From Flavobacterium album (GTDB lineage: Bacteria > Bacteroidota > Bacteroidia > Flavobacteriales > Flavobacteriaceae): a DNA stretch of 64,000 bases. The translations under genes were made by a program, and so were the position numbers. Positions 1 to 7,932 of this stretch are shown here, piece by piece. The notes under the pieces were generated by a model. The model did not search any database. It was not told the DNA's origin and saw only the letters and a program-made list of their open reading frames with translations. The DNA lies in assembly GCF_003096035.1 (NCBI RefSeq), contig NZ_CP029186.1, forward strand, positions 3,144,001-3,208,000. Reading direction: 5' to 3'. Each line of letters begins with the position of its first letter. Position 1 is the stretch's first letter.

Positions 1-12
1 AAAAGAAAAAAT

Positions 13-106
13 GGCAAGCGATCTACATCGCACCGCTACAACCACATACCTTTGCTGTGTTCCCACCCTGGAGGAGTCTGCAGGAGCTGGTCGTGTAGGA
101 CTTGCC
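13..106 (-). ncRNA. ffs: Signal recognition particle RNA (small bacterial SRP/4.5S type)
   Basis: Read on the minus strand, the transcript begins GGCAAG and ends CUUGCC, which close the terminal helix. The tip has the SRP signature: CAGG, then GUG-GGAA-CAC (a GGAA tetraloop), then AGCA, which form the symmetric loop bound by the Ffh M domain. The RNA joins Ffh to target signal-peptide-bearing ribosomes to the membrane. A T-rich run (bases 1-12, minus sense) follows the helix and would act as terminator. A Bacteroidota promoter lies directly upstream. The length of about 94 nt fits the short Alu-less bacterial form. Confidence 0.9.
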
Positions 107-110
107 GGTG

Positions 111-140
111 CAAATATACAATCTTTTTGTATTTTTGCAA
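111..140 (-). promoter_or_regulatory. Promoter of the SRP RNA
   Basis: The minus strand carries TATATTTG (bases 111-118), a full match to the Bacteroidota -7 box TAnnTTTG. A TTG (138-140) lies 19 nt upstream, as expected for the -33 element. The predicted start falls at the first G of the SRP RNA, about 5 nt downstream of the -7 box. Confidence 0.8.
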
Positions 141-195
141 ACCAATTGCACGTTATAAAATTCATTGTATATTGGCACTATTATTTTACATAACC

Positions 196-1266
196 ATGAA
201 AAAACATAACTTATTAAAGTTCACATTATTGACAGGGGCTACACTGGCACTTTCAAGCGTATTAATTATTTCGTGCAATGATGAAAAAAAATCATTTGAG
301 ATAGATCTTACCGATGTGAAAGAGCAATATAAGGCAGATGAGACCGTATCGCTCGTTATTGCAAACCCTAAAAACGATGCTATAGACTCCGTAGCTTATA
401 CCGCTAACGGCAAGCGCATCGGCAGTGTAAAAGGCAATGCTAAATTTGAATTTAACCTGCAAGGATCAAAATTTGGCTACCAGGAAATAAAGGCTATGGT
501 CTATACGGATGGCGACAGTAGTGAGGCTACTGCCAGGATCGAGGTGGTATCAAGCGTTAAGACGCAACTGGTAAACTTTGAGGTTGTGAATACCTATCCG
601 CACGATACCGAATCCTATACACAGGGACTGGAGTTTTACCGCGACACCCTGTTTGAAGGTACGGGCCAGTACGGGAAGTCGACACTTCGTAAAAACAACT
701 ACAAAACAGGAGAAGCGTATAAGCGCATCAGCCTTGATGGCAAATATTTTGGCGAAGGCGTTACGATCTTCAACAACAAAGTGTACCAGCTTACCTGGAA
801 AGAAGGCACCGGATTTATTTACAACCCGGATAACCTGCAAAAAGAGAAAGACTTTGCCTACTTTAAGGACGTACAGGGATGGGGGCTTACACACGATGAT
901 AAATACCTGTACATGAGCGACGGTTCTGAAAAGATATACAAGCTTGACCCGGTAACGCTTAAAGAGGTGGACTATATCAACGTTTATACCGGCGGCACTA
1001 AGGTAAAATCGGTTAACGAACTGGAATGGATAGACGGCAAGATATACGGCAACATTTACCAGGAAAACGCTATCGCAATTATAGACCCAGCTACGGGCGC
1101 TGTTGAAGGCGTAATGAATATGACGAGCCTTAGCGACCAGGTAAAAAACCCAAGCAGGGATGTACTGAACGGTATTGCCTACAACCCGAAAACAAAGACC
1201 ATTTTTATAACCGGAAAGAACTGGGATAAGATGTTTGAAGTAAAAATAAAAAATAGTTTTCAATAA
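196..1266 (+). CDS. Glutaminyl-peptide cyclotransferase, lipoprotein
   Basis: A 356-residue protein of the beta-propeller glutamine cyclotransferase family, which converts N-terminal glutamine of peptides to pyroglutamate. The start MKKHNLL is chosen because it gives a lipoprotein signal ending LIIS-C (Cys27). The frame stays open upstream, but that extension would run through the SRP RNA. An N-terminal Ig-like region (about residues 35-125) precedes the catalytic propeller, which has the blocks YTQGLEF, EGTGQYGKS, GWGLTHD, NELEWIDGKIYGNIY and LNGIAYN. The signal suggests it acts on the periplasmic or surface side. It is divergent from the SRP RNA. The family call is firm; the physiological substrate is unknown. 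Confidence 0.88.
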   Translation: MKKHNLLKFTLLTGATLALSSVLIISCNDEKKSFEIDLTDVKEQYKADETVSLVIANPKNDAIDSVAYTANGKRIGSVKGNAKFEFNLQGSKFGYQEIKAMVYTDGDSSEATARIEVVSSVKTQLVNFEVVNTYPHDTESYTQGLEFYRDTLFEGTGQYGKSTLRKNNYKTGEAYKRISLDGKYFGEGVTIFNNKVYQLTWKEGTGFIYNPDNLQKEKDFAYFKDVQGWGLTHDDKYLYMSDGSEKIYKLDPVTLKEVDYINVYTGGTKVKSVNELEWIDGKIYGNIYQENAIAIIDPATGAVEGVMNMTSLSDQVKNPSRDVLNGIAYNPKTKTIFITGKNWDKMFEVKIKNSFQ

Positions 1267-1275
1267 ATTTGAATT

Positions 1276-1350
1276 ATGGATTCATTATTTGATGTAATTA
1301 TAGCGTTTTTAGATGCTATATTTCACAGAAAAAATAACCCTTCGAATTGA
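1276..1350 (+). CDS. Possible 24-residue amphipathic small protein
   Basis: An ATG frame encodes MDSLFDVIIAFLDAIFHRKN plus four residues. The central part is hydrophobic with spaced Asp residues and then turns basic, a pattern of short membrane-active peptides. It starts 9 nt after the cyclase stop codon and ends 5 nt before a strong intrinsic terminator, so it sits inside the transcript. No clear ribosome-binding site is present, but those are often weak in this phylum. It may be chance; conservation would decide. Confidence 0.3.
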   Translation: MDSLFDVIIAFLDAIFHRKNNPSN

Positions 1351-1355
1351 TCATA

Positions 1356-1380
1356 AAGCTGCCTTCGGGTGGCTTTTTTT
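1356..1380 (+). terminator. Intrinsic terminator after the glutaminyl cyclase
   Basis: AAGCTGCC-TTCG-GGTGGCTT forms an 8-bp stem with two G-U pairs and a UUCG tetraloop, followed by a run of T. Confidence 0.85.
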
Positions 1381-1394
1381 ATTAAATTAGAAAT

Positions 1395-1865
1395 ATGAAA
1401 CACCTTATACTCAAACTGGTATTGCCGCTTACACTGTTTTCCTTTATTTTCGTTACCAAATGGTCGTATGTGCAGGTAGAAGACGGCCCTGACGAAATGT
1501 TGCACGGTTTCCCGTTACCCTACCGCTGTCCGGGCTGGCATACTTCTTTATCGACCCAGTATTTCCTTACCGAAATGGCATTTGACCTGCTGGTGTACTT
1601 TCTGTTCTGGCTAATTCTCATTTATCTTGTAAATAGATTTGTGCTTGTCTTAAAGCCGCATAAATTCACCGTGATCGTGCTGTGGTTCGTTACAGCGCTC
1701 ACGCTTTGCCTGCCGGTATTACTCGCCACAATGCCCGACAACATGTTTATCACCAAAAGGGATTTCAATTATGAGGAAATTGATACCGGTGTACAATTCA
1801 TGTGGGAAAGTGAATCCAAACCGGACTATTATAAGTACTTTCCTGAAAAGCAACCAGGTAAATAA
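1395..1865 (+). CDS. Small integral membrane protein of unknown function
   Basis: A 156-residue protein with three hydrophobic segments: about residues 4-22, a long one at about 60-85, and about 93-113. The first loop has a Cys-Pro motif (YRCPGW), and the C-terminal tail is polar and rich in Tyr, Glu and Lys. No catalytic motif is recognised. It stands between two terminators, so it is probably transcribed alone. The codon pattern and signal-like N-terminus support a real gene. Confidence 0.6.
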   Translation: MKHLILKLVLPLTLFSFIFVTKWSYVQVEDGPDEMLHGFPLPYRCPGWHTSLSTQYFLTEMAFDLLVYFLFWLILIYLVNRFVLVLKPHKFTVIVLWFVTALTLCLPVLLATMPDNMFITKRDFNYEEIDTGVQFMWESESKPDYYKYFPEKQPGK

Positions 1866-1893
1866 AAAAGCCTCCATTAAAAAATGAAGGCTT
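1863..1893 (-). terminator. Intrinsic terminator of the fasciclin gene
   Basis: On the minus strand AAGCCTTCATT and AATGGAGGCTT pair with one mismatch and are followed by TTTTTTATT. It sits just beyond the stop codon of the fasciclin-domain gene and may also stop the converging membrane-protein transcript. Confidence 0.75.
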
Positions 1894-1914
1894 CAGTAAC
1901 CAACAAACCATACA

Positions 1915-2472
1915 TTATTTATGCATCAACACGGTATCGATAACATGTATCACACCGTTTGACTGGTTTACATCAGCGATAGTAATTTTGGCTTTACCGC
2001 CTTTTTCGTCCATGATCCAAACGTCTTTTCCGTCCATCATAAACCATAGTTTTCCACCCTGTACTGTAGTTACTTCAGCTTTACCGCCGCCTTTTTTAAT
2101 AGCAGCCATAACATCGGCAGCGCTCCAGTTACCACTCACCACATGGTAAGTAAGTACGCCCTGCAGCATTTTTTTGTTTTCAGGTTTTAAAAGGGTTTCT
2201 ACAGTCCCTTCAGGCAGCTTGTCGAAAGCGGCATTGGTGGGAGCAAACACTGTGAACGGGCCTTTACCCTGCAACGTTTCTACAAGACCGGCAGCTTTTA
2301 CAGCAGCTACAAGCGTAGTGTGGTCTTTAGAGTTCATGGCATTCTCTACAATGTTTTTTGTAGGGTACATAGCTGCACCCCCTACCATTTTTGTTTTCTG
2401 TGCGAATGATGCTGTTCCGGCCATCATTGTAAATGCAACTAAAGCAACTGATAAAATTTTTGAAACTTTCAT
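1915..2472 (-). CDS. Secreted fasciclin (FAS1) domain protein
   Basis: A 185-residue protein with a signal peptide ending near ASFAQ (residues 1-25) and a single FAS1 domain over about residues 45-183. It shows the family blocks FTVFAPTNAAFDKLP, LTYHVVSG and NGVIHVIDTVLM. FAS1 domains act in adhesion or ligand binding at the cell surface; no enzyme activity is implied. It has its own terminator and is probably monocistronic. Bacteroidota often carry several such small secreted FAS1 proteins. Confidence 0.9.
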   Translation of the reverse strand: MKVSKILSVALVAFTMMAGTASFAQKTKMVGGAAMYPTKNIVENAMNSKDHTTLVAAVKAAGLVETLQGKGPFTVFAPTNAAFDKLPEGTVETLLKPENKKMLQGVLTYHVVSGNWSAADVMAAIKKGGGKAEVTTVQGGKLWFMMDGKDVWIMDEKGGKAKITIADVNQSNGVIHVIDTVLMHK

Positions 2473-2694
2473 GATTGGATTATTAAATGTTATAACTCCA
2501 ATTACGCCTTGTTGAACTATCCGGTTTTGTAGGAAATGTAATTTTTAGAAAAGATTAACTTTTTGGCACCACACTAAAAACAATGCTTTTTAAACCGTTA
2601 CGGATTTTACCTGATTTTGTAAAACAGGTAAAACCACGTGGAAAAATCTGAATTAAATTTTGATACTTTGTAGCTACAAAATAATTATAATTCT

Positions 2695-2975
2695 ATGGCC
2701 GATTTTTCAAAATCAGACCTTAAGTACACTACGTACAGCTGGAACACTGCTGAGGATGATAACAAAACGATAGAGGGATTCCCGGACAATATCCCCTGAA
2801 CAGGGCTGAAGGCTACGAAGTCCTCTATTTTATAAAACGTTACATGAAGCACAGGAATTACTCCCTGCCTTCTACTTTTGAGAAAATAGAAGAAGCCCTG
2901 TGGACACGCGTACCCCTTGACAAACGCACCCACAGGAACATAAAAGAATGGCTTGAAACGAAGTATACCTTTTAA
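2695..2975 (+). pseudogene. Hypothetical protein gene, frameshifted
   Basis: The frame beginning MADFSKSDLKYTTYSW runs 34 codons and stops at a TGA right after CCCC (2793-2796). The next frame continues smoothly with EGYEVLYFIKRYM and ends LETKYTF. Adding one C restores a single protein of about 93 residues with no internal stop. The stop codon TAA overlaps that of the opposing gene through a shared TTAA, a typical convergent arrangement that supports a once-intact gene. No family is recognised. The break may be a sequencing error. Confidence 0.6.
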
Positions 2976-3318
2976 ACCCCGGCTGTTATAAGCGCGAACT
3001 TGTCTGAAGCATCTATAACGGTAGCCTTGTTGCTTCCGTAAAGGCAATTGGCCGCCTTTTTGAAAATAGCCGATTTGGCCTCGCCCTTATTGAGGTACAT
3101 ATTTAGCAGAACATATGTTTTAAACTTATCCTCTCTCTTAACATACGACTGCAGCTCTTCGGAAATACCGGTATCGTTTCTGCGGCTTACAATTTTCGCC
3201 CTGCCCCCGGCAATGGCAGCCGCAACTTTGCCCCAAAAATTTCGGGATTATTAGTACGGCCCGAAAACTTAAATTCCCTGCTTTCGGGAAGTTGTAAAAC
3301 CACAAAGTAATTTTCCAT
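2972..3318 (-). pseudogene. Hypothetical protein gene, frameshifted
   Basis: From ATG the frame reads MENYFVVLQLPESREFKFSG and then loses sense at a run of five A on the plus strand (3235-3239). One extra base there joins it to WGKVAAAIAGGRAKIVSRR and a C-terminal part rich in Lys and Ala that ends ALITAGV. The joined product is about 115 residues. It overlaps the stop codon of the convergent neighbour, which is broken in the same manner. No domain is recognised. Confidence 0.6.
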
Positions 3319-3486
3319 TATAGTAAGATTTACTATGTGGTTACGCATGGATTTGAAATGCGGTTTTCTATTTAATATTTAATTAACTATTGTTCAGGCA
3401 CCACTATTTACAGGTTAAAGTAGACATGAAGTTGCCGAATACATCAATTTTCGGCAGAAGTAATTGTTTGAAACTAATAGGTTTTG

Positions 3487-3867
3487 TCAAGCCCCAGATA
3501 CTCCACAATTCCAAGGCTGTATTGATTGAAAATCAAAATATAAAGCCCTGAAAACCACGCTTAGCAAACAAATTTTGGCTATCGGGCCGGCAGCTTCATT
3601 ATTACCTGAACTCATGGAAAACCCAATTAGAAAAGGTATACCGATCATAAAAAATGGAAAAACAAAATAAGCGCCTAAAGCATATGCCGAATCGCTTAGC
3701 TTGTAACTAAGGAATATTGGTATATAAATTATTGCCGAAAGCAAAAAACCAAGGCCATAATCCTTCGGATTGACATTTCCTGCAAGGATTGATTTGATAG
3801 TCTTCACAGCAGCATTGATAAACATGAATATTGCCCCCAGGATAAATGGTAATATAATTAATCCCAT
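3487..3867 (-). CDS. Membrane protein of unknown function, C-terminus possibly frameshifted
   Basis: The 126-residue product has four likely membrane segments, starting with MGLIILPFILGAIFMFINAA. The last 20 or so residues of this frame look unnatural (FDFQSIQPWNCGVSGA). Removing one base from a four-base run (3551-3554) would instead give a hydrophobic continuation ending EYLGLDKTY, with a stop at 3474-3476. I therefore suspect a one-base insertion. No family is recognised. It is divergent from the bestrophin-like gene. Confidence 0.55.
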   Translation of the reverse strand: MGLIILPFILGAIFMFINAAVKTIKSILAGNVNPKDYGLGFLLSAIIYIPIFLSYKLSDSAYALGAYFVFPFFMIGIPFLIGFSMSSGNNEAAGPIAKICLLSVVFRALYFDFQSIQPWNCGVSGA

Positions 3868-4017
3868 ATTAAAATTTAATTGATGGCAAAACTACGTTAT
3901 ATTATGAGTAATGTATTAAGATCCCTGAAGATCTTTTATTTCAGGTTTGATAACCATAAAAACTCTTTGCTGCAGGATAATTTTAGAGTAGTTTTGGTTT
4001 AACTAATAAAATACAAC

Positions 4018-4884
4018 ATGATATCCTACGATCCGAAAGAGTGGTTTTCGTTCATATTCCAATTTCATAAGGGCGATACGTTCCGCAAGCTTATCCCTAT
4101 AATGGCAGGCATTGCTGTTTATTCAGGCATTATTGCATGGCTCGAGATCGAATACTGGCAGCTTTCGGAAACCAGCCATGTAAAGAATATCACCGTCATG
4201 CATGCCATGCTGGGTTTTGTTATCTCCTTGCTGCTTGTTTTCCGCACTAATACGGCCTACGACCGCTGGTGGGAAGGCCGCAAGATGTGGGGTGCATTGG
4301 TAAACAACAGCCGCAACCTCGCTATAAAAATGGCAGTGATGCTAAAAGACCCTGCCGATAAGGAGCTTATGAAAAAACTAATACCTGCCTATGCTTCGGT
4401 ACTCAACATGCACCTGAAGAATGCCGACATCAGCCACGAATTGTTTGATGATGCGATACTGGCCGCTGACCATTATAATCATAAGCCCAACCAGATCGCC
4501 AAGACCATTATGGCCCGCGTTAATGATATGTATAAAGAAGGTAAGATCACCGGCGACCAGCTTATCCTATTGACAGAAGAATTGCGTTCATTCCTCGATA
4601 TCTGCGGTGCCTGCGAGCGCATCAAGAACACGCCTATACCCTACTCATACAGCGCATTCATTAAAAAATTCATTTTCTTTTATGTCATGACGCTGCCTTT
4701 CGGATATGTGTTCCAGTTGGGCTATTATGTAATCCCGGTGGTAGTATTTATTTTCTATGTACTGGCGAGCCTTGAGCTTATCGCCGAAGAAATTGAAGAT
4801 CCTTTCGGCACCGACCCGAATGACCTCCCACTGGAAAAGATCGCCGAAACCATCAGGAAAAATGTGGAGGAGTTGATTTATTAA
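4018..4884 (+). CDS. Bestrophin-family ion channel
   Basis: A 288-residue inner-membrane protein of the bestrophin/UPF0187 family, which forms pentameric anion or cation channels. Diagnostic blocks are FRTNTAYDRWWEGRKMWG near residue 78 and the C-terminal EIEDPFGTDPNDLPL, which lines the cytosolic vestibule. Membrane helices are seen at about residues 25-45, 65-80, 215-235 and 238-258. The start ATG is the first in frame and gives the usual N-terminus (YDPKEWFSFIFQFHKGD). The gene is isolated and is followed by an inverted repeat. The family call is secure; ion selectivity cannot be read from the sequence. Confidence 0.93.
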   Translation: MISYDPKEWFSFIFQFHKGDTFRKLIPIMAGIAVYSGIIAWLEIEYWQLSETSHVKNITVMHAMLGFVISLLLVFRTNTAYDRWWEGRKMWGALVNNSRNLAIKMAVMLKDPADKELMKKLIPAYASVLNMHLKNADISHELFDDAILAADHYNHKPNQIAKTIMARVNDMYKEGKITGDQLILLTEELRSFLDICGACERIKNTPIPYSYSAFIKKFIFFYVMTLPFGYVFQLGYYVIPVVVFIFYVLASLELIAEEIEDPFGTDPNDLPLEKIAETIRKNVEELIY

Positions 4885-4893
4885 ATGGTAGAG

Positions 4894-4957
4894 GTCGGAA
4901 GTCCGAAGTCGGATGCCTGAGGTGAAGACTTCAGACATCGGACTTCGGACACCCGAC
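4894..4957. repeat. Long imperfect palindrome, probable dispersed repeat
   Basis: TCCGAAGTCGGATG (4902-4915) faces CATCGGACTTCGGA (4936-4949) with one mismatch, and outer GTCGG/CCGAC plus inner CTGA/TCAG add to the pairing. It lies directly after the bestrophin-like gene. The sequence is built from repeated GAAGTC/GACTTC words, unlike a standard terminator, and has no T run. Confidence 0.6.
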
Positions 4958-5027
4958 ATCTTTACCACCAATTTAACAGAAACCGGGAATATAATCCATA
5001 CCTTCATTTATTCTAAAATGAAGCGCC

Positions 5028-5198
5028 ATGAATCATGATAAAAAACCATCAGAAGGCACCACGAGTGCCGATGATAATGTGAACAACAATGCCCATTATT
5101 CCGGTTCAGGGGAAATTACCCGCGATGATGAGCGCGATCGCAACGACAGCACTGAAGACTGGGATGCTGAGGACAGCCGCACAGGACGCAATAAGTAA
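5028..5198 (+). CDS. Small acidic, Asn/Asp-rich protein
   Basis: A 56-residue frame, MNHDKKPSEGTTSADD to RTGRNK, made almost wholly of polar and charged residues with hardly any hydrophobic ones, so it is probably disordered and cytoplasmic. It ends one base before the stop codon of the convergent serine hydrolase, a tight packing that supports it being a real gene. No family is recognised. Coding-like third-position use and a clean start and stop support it; the length makes the call tentative. Confidence 0.5.
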   Translation: MNHDKKPSEGTTSADDNVNNNAHYSGSGEITRDDERDRNDSTEDWDAEDSRTGRNK

Positions 5199-6302
5199 TT
5201 AATACTTAGCGGCCAGCGAAGCGAATAAGCCATCCCAATCAGTATTTCCGTGGTTTTTACCAAGCCTTACAATGATGAGGTTCTTCGCAGGATTTACATA
5301 AATATATTGTCCTAAGATACCCTTAGCAGAATAACTTCCATCGCCGTTAAGCCACCATTGATTGGTGTATTCCTGATTGCCGGGTGTCGGCGTAGTAGAC
5401 TCTTTAACCCATTGGCTGCTAACGATCTGCTTTCCATTCCAGTTGCCTTTGTTAAGGTACAGCCTGCCTAACTTCGCAAAATCTCTTGCCCTTGCATTGA
5501 TGCAGCAAAATGTTTTTTCGAGTCCATCCTTCTTTTTGTCGAGGCTCCAGGTGGCATCATATTCCATACCCAAAGGCTTCCATAGCTTTTCTTCAAGATA
5601 ATTCGTTATGGTTTTGCCTTTCAGCGCCCGCTCAAGAACAAGGCCTAACAGCTGGGTATCGCCACTGCTGTATTCAAATTCACCACCGGGCGCATGGGCC
5701 AGCTTCCTGCGCTTTATGGCACTGCGAAGGTTTCGTCCGTAATAATAAGTCGCCGCGTCGCCAAAAGGGTTCACATAGCTCTCATTGAACCTGATACCGC
5801 TCTTCATATCCAACAGGTCTTTAATAGTCACCTTTTCAAGGCCGTCGTGGTTTAGTTCAGGAATATAATTTACCATCGGCTCCTCTATTGATTTGATAAG
5901 TCCATCGTCCAGGGCGCATCCTATCAATATCGATGTTACTGATTTTGCCATGGAGAAGGATGCCACCACCGATTCCTCATTGTAGCCGCTGAAATATTTT
6001 TCATACTGGATGCTGTCGTTTTTAATGATGATAAAGGCAACCGTATTGCTGTTTTTCAGGTAATCATCAAAAGTGGTCTCTTTATTTCCGACAGTAAGCG
6101 TTTTAGGAGCTTTTGGCTTTTTAGATACCGCATAGTGGAATTTTATCGAGTCGGACTTCGCAGTGCGTGACGGGAAGATCTTGTGGTCGGTGATATTGGC
6201 AAAATTGTAATAAACAAAACGGCCTATTGTACAGGATGCAAAAAGCATTGCAACACTGAACAGGCATAAAAGGTTTAAGCTTCGGGAAATGTACTTTTTC
6301 AT
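5199..6302 (-). CDS. Serine hydrolase of the beta-lactamase (class C) fold, lipoprotein
   Basis: A 367-residue protein with a lipoprotein signal ending FAS-C (Cys24). The SxxK active-site motif is SMAK (Ser117, Lys120), and a Tyr-Ser-Ser motif near residue 212 fits the second catalytic Tyr. The block IKDLLDMKSGI is typical of the AmpC/esterase/D-aminopeptidase superfamily. Members hydrolyse esters or peptides outside the cytoplasm; being grouped with beta-lactamases does not imply drug resistance. It is monocistronic with a convergent small gene downstream. Confidence 0.88.
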   Translation of the reverse strand: MKKYISRSLNLLCLFSVAMLFASCTIGRFVYYNFANITDHKIFPSRTAKSDSIKFHYAVSKKPKAPKTLTVGNKETTFDDYLKNSNTVAFIIIKNDSIQYEKYFSGYNEESVVASFSMAKSVTSILIGCALDDGLIKSIEEPMVNYIPELNHDGLEKVTIKDLLDMKSGIRFNESYVNPFGDAATYYYGRNLRSAIKRRKLAHAPGGEFEYSSGDTQLLGLVLERALKGKTITNYLEEKLWKPLGMEYDATWSLDKKKDGLEKTFCCINARARDFAKLGRLYLNKGNWNGKQIVSSQWVKESTTPTPGNQEYTNQWWLNGDGSYSAKGILGQYIYVNPAKNLIIVRLGKNHGNTDWDGLFASLAAKY

Positions 6303-6507
6303 CTTATTATTGCAGGGTTATAATACAAATATGGACAAAAATATTTATCCTGAGTGAAATAGAGGAAAAGATATTACCGCAGATTCCACTACTGCACACT
6401 GAGAGACATTAAACCTGGCCAAATAAAATTTGGCATACATCGTTATCTATTATAGTTTTGACATAAACTGGCAAAATTTTTGTTACTTTGTTCTCAAAGA
6501 TCATTTT

Positions 6508-7152
6508 ATGAAATACATCTTTATACTCCTTGCAGCAATTACGTTTACCGGCGCACGGGCCCAGCTCGATAGCGGTACGGGCGGTATTGCTATTCCGCGG
6601 AGCAAGACTACTGTACCAAAGGCCGCGCCAACCATGAGCGCGGCAAGCCCATTTTCGCGTAATAAGGAAAAAGCGCCGACGAACAGTACCGCACCGAAGA
6701 TCGGCGAAAAGGAAAAGAACTTCAGTATGTTCCAGAAAAATGATTTTGTGAGCCGCAGCAGCGAATACCAGGACCGGGTAGAGATACGTGAAAGAGGCGA
6801 ATCCAACGAGGCTTATAAAGGGAACAAATATTTTGGTGAGGTGCGTACCAAATCGAAATTCGTACAGGTATTGGCGCGCGATTTTGAATATGCCGATGGC
6901 GACAGGATAAAAGTACTGGTAAACGACCGCGTTGTAGTTGCCGAAATTATACTCGACAATAGCTTCAGGGGCATACAGATAACCCTTGACCAGGGCTTTA
7001 ATAAAATCGATTTTGAAGCGCTGAACCAGGGCACCTCCGGGCCGAATACCGCCGAGTTCAGGGTTTTTGATGACAAAGAGCAGGTAATATCTTCCGACCA
7101 ATGGAACCTGGCAACAGGGTTTAAGGCAACTGTCATGGTTGTAAAGGAATAA
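6508..7152 (+). CDS. Secreted protein of unknown function
   Basis: A 214-residue protein with a signal peptide (MKYIFILLAAITFTGARAQ), then a low-complexity Ser/Pro/Lys stretch (about residues 20-75), then a compact C-terminal domain (about 105-214) with alternating hydrophobic strands (FVQVLARDFEYADGDRIKVL). The C-terminal part looks like an all-beta fold. The start is chosen for the signal peptide, since the longer in-frame start has none. A TACTTTG sequence lies upstream, a weak match to the -7 box. The next gene starts 15 nt later and is probably co-transcribed. Confidence 0.65.
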   Translation: MKYIFILLAAITFTGARAQLDSGTGGIAIPRSKTTVPKAAPTMSAASPFSRNKEKAPTNSTAPKIGEKEKNFSMFQKNDFVSRSSEYQDRVEIRERGESNEAYKGNKYFGEVRTKSKFVQVLARDFEYADGDRIKVLVNDRVVVAEIILDNSFRGIQITLDQGFNKIDFEALNQGTSGPNTAEFRVFDDKEQVISSDQWNLATGFKATVMVVKE

Positions 7153-7166
7153 ATCATCTTTTGTTT

Positions 7167-7844
7167 ATGCTAAAAAATTTATTTTTCCTTATTGCTTTTA
7201 TCACCTGGTTTTCCGCAATTTCACAAGATAAAGAAGCTACTCTTTATTTTAAGGATGGAACCAGCATATTGGGATATGGGGAAATAAAGATGGAAAATAA
7301 AATTTTAAAGCTGCTACAGGGCGGAAAAATCTTTTTTAAGATCAGTAAAGATGACAAACCTGATGAATGGGATGGCGAAGATGTAGACAAGATAGTTTTC
7401 TCCGGTTATGATTTTTCAGAGACTACCTACCAATTTGTAAAGGTTACCAAAGATAGCGAAACATATTACGCATTATTGCAGCTTATTAGCGAAGGCGAAG
7501 TGAGCCTTTATGCTACAATCGATCCCAAACCTGATAAAAAACGTTACCGCACAACTACACGCTTTATGGGCGGGCAGGGATTTTCAGGTATGCCTACTGT
7601 ATCAACCACCGAAATGGAATATGAACCATACTATTATGTAAAGAGGACTGATGAACCCAAGCTAACCAGCTTCATTGGCAATAAAAAAAGAATAGCTGAA
7701 TATTTCAAGAATTGCCCCGGTATCGTAAAACGGCTTAAATCCAATGAATTCGGCGTAAAAACCCTTGAGCAGATAGTAGAATACTACAATGATTTTTGCG
7801 GAGAAAATTCGCAGGACAGCGATCCAGAAGCTGATAAAGATTAA
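7167..7844 (+). CDS. Exported protein of unknown function
   Basis: A 225-residue protein with an N-terminal signal (MLKNLFFLIAFITWFSAISQ) followed by ATLYFKDGTSILGYGEIK, a strand-rich opening common in uncharacterised Bacteroidota envelope proteins. The C-terminal third is helical and contains two Cys (NCPG and DFCGEN). I prefer the ATG at 7167 over a TTG two codons upstream. It follows the secreted-protein gene by 14 nt and ends at a strong terminator, so the pair forms a two-gene unit. Function unknown. Confidence 0.65.
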   Translation: MLKNLFFLIAFITWFSAISQDKEATLYFKDGTSILGYGEIKMENKILKLLQGGKIFFKISKDDKPDEWDGEDVDKIVFSGYDFSETTYQFVKVTKDSETYYALLQLISEGEVSLYATIDPKPDKKRYRTTTRFMGGQGFSGMPTVSTTEMEYEPYYYVKRTDEPKLTSFIGNKKRIAEYFKNCPGIVKRLKSNEFGVKTLEQIVEYYNDFCGENSQDSDPEADKD

Positions 7845-7846
7845 AT

Positions 7847-7869
7847 AAAAAGCCCCGGTTGGGGCTTTT
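7847..7869 (+). terminator. Intrinsic terminator, possibly bidirectional
   Basis: AAAAGCCCC-GGTT-GGGGCTTTT, starting 3 nt after the stop codon. An A-rich left flank gives a T run on the other strand, so it could also stop minus-strand transcripts leaving rho. Confidence 0.85.
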
Positions 7870-7932
7870 CCATTTTATAAGCTAAAGTTATTGTAAAGAC
7901 TCAAAACCTAAGTTTCTCAGTCCCTAAGAATC

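Noticed and set aside
52..195. Longer N-terminus for the glutaminyl cyclase
   Set aside because: It would run through the SRP RNA and lacks the lipoprotein signal.
550..1263. Minus-strand reading of 237 codons inside the cyclase gene
   Set aside because: A shadow of the real gene; no signals and Phe/Val-rich composition.
2174..2515. Plus-strand reading across the fasciclin gene
   Set aside because: Antisense to a clear FAS1 domain.
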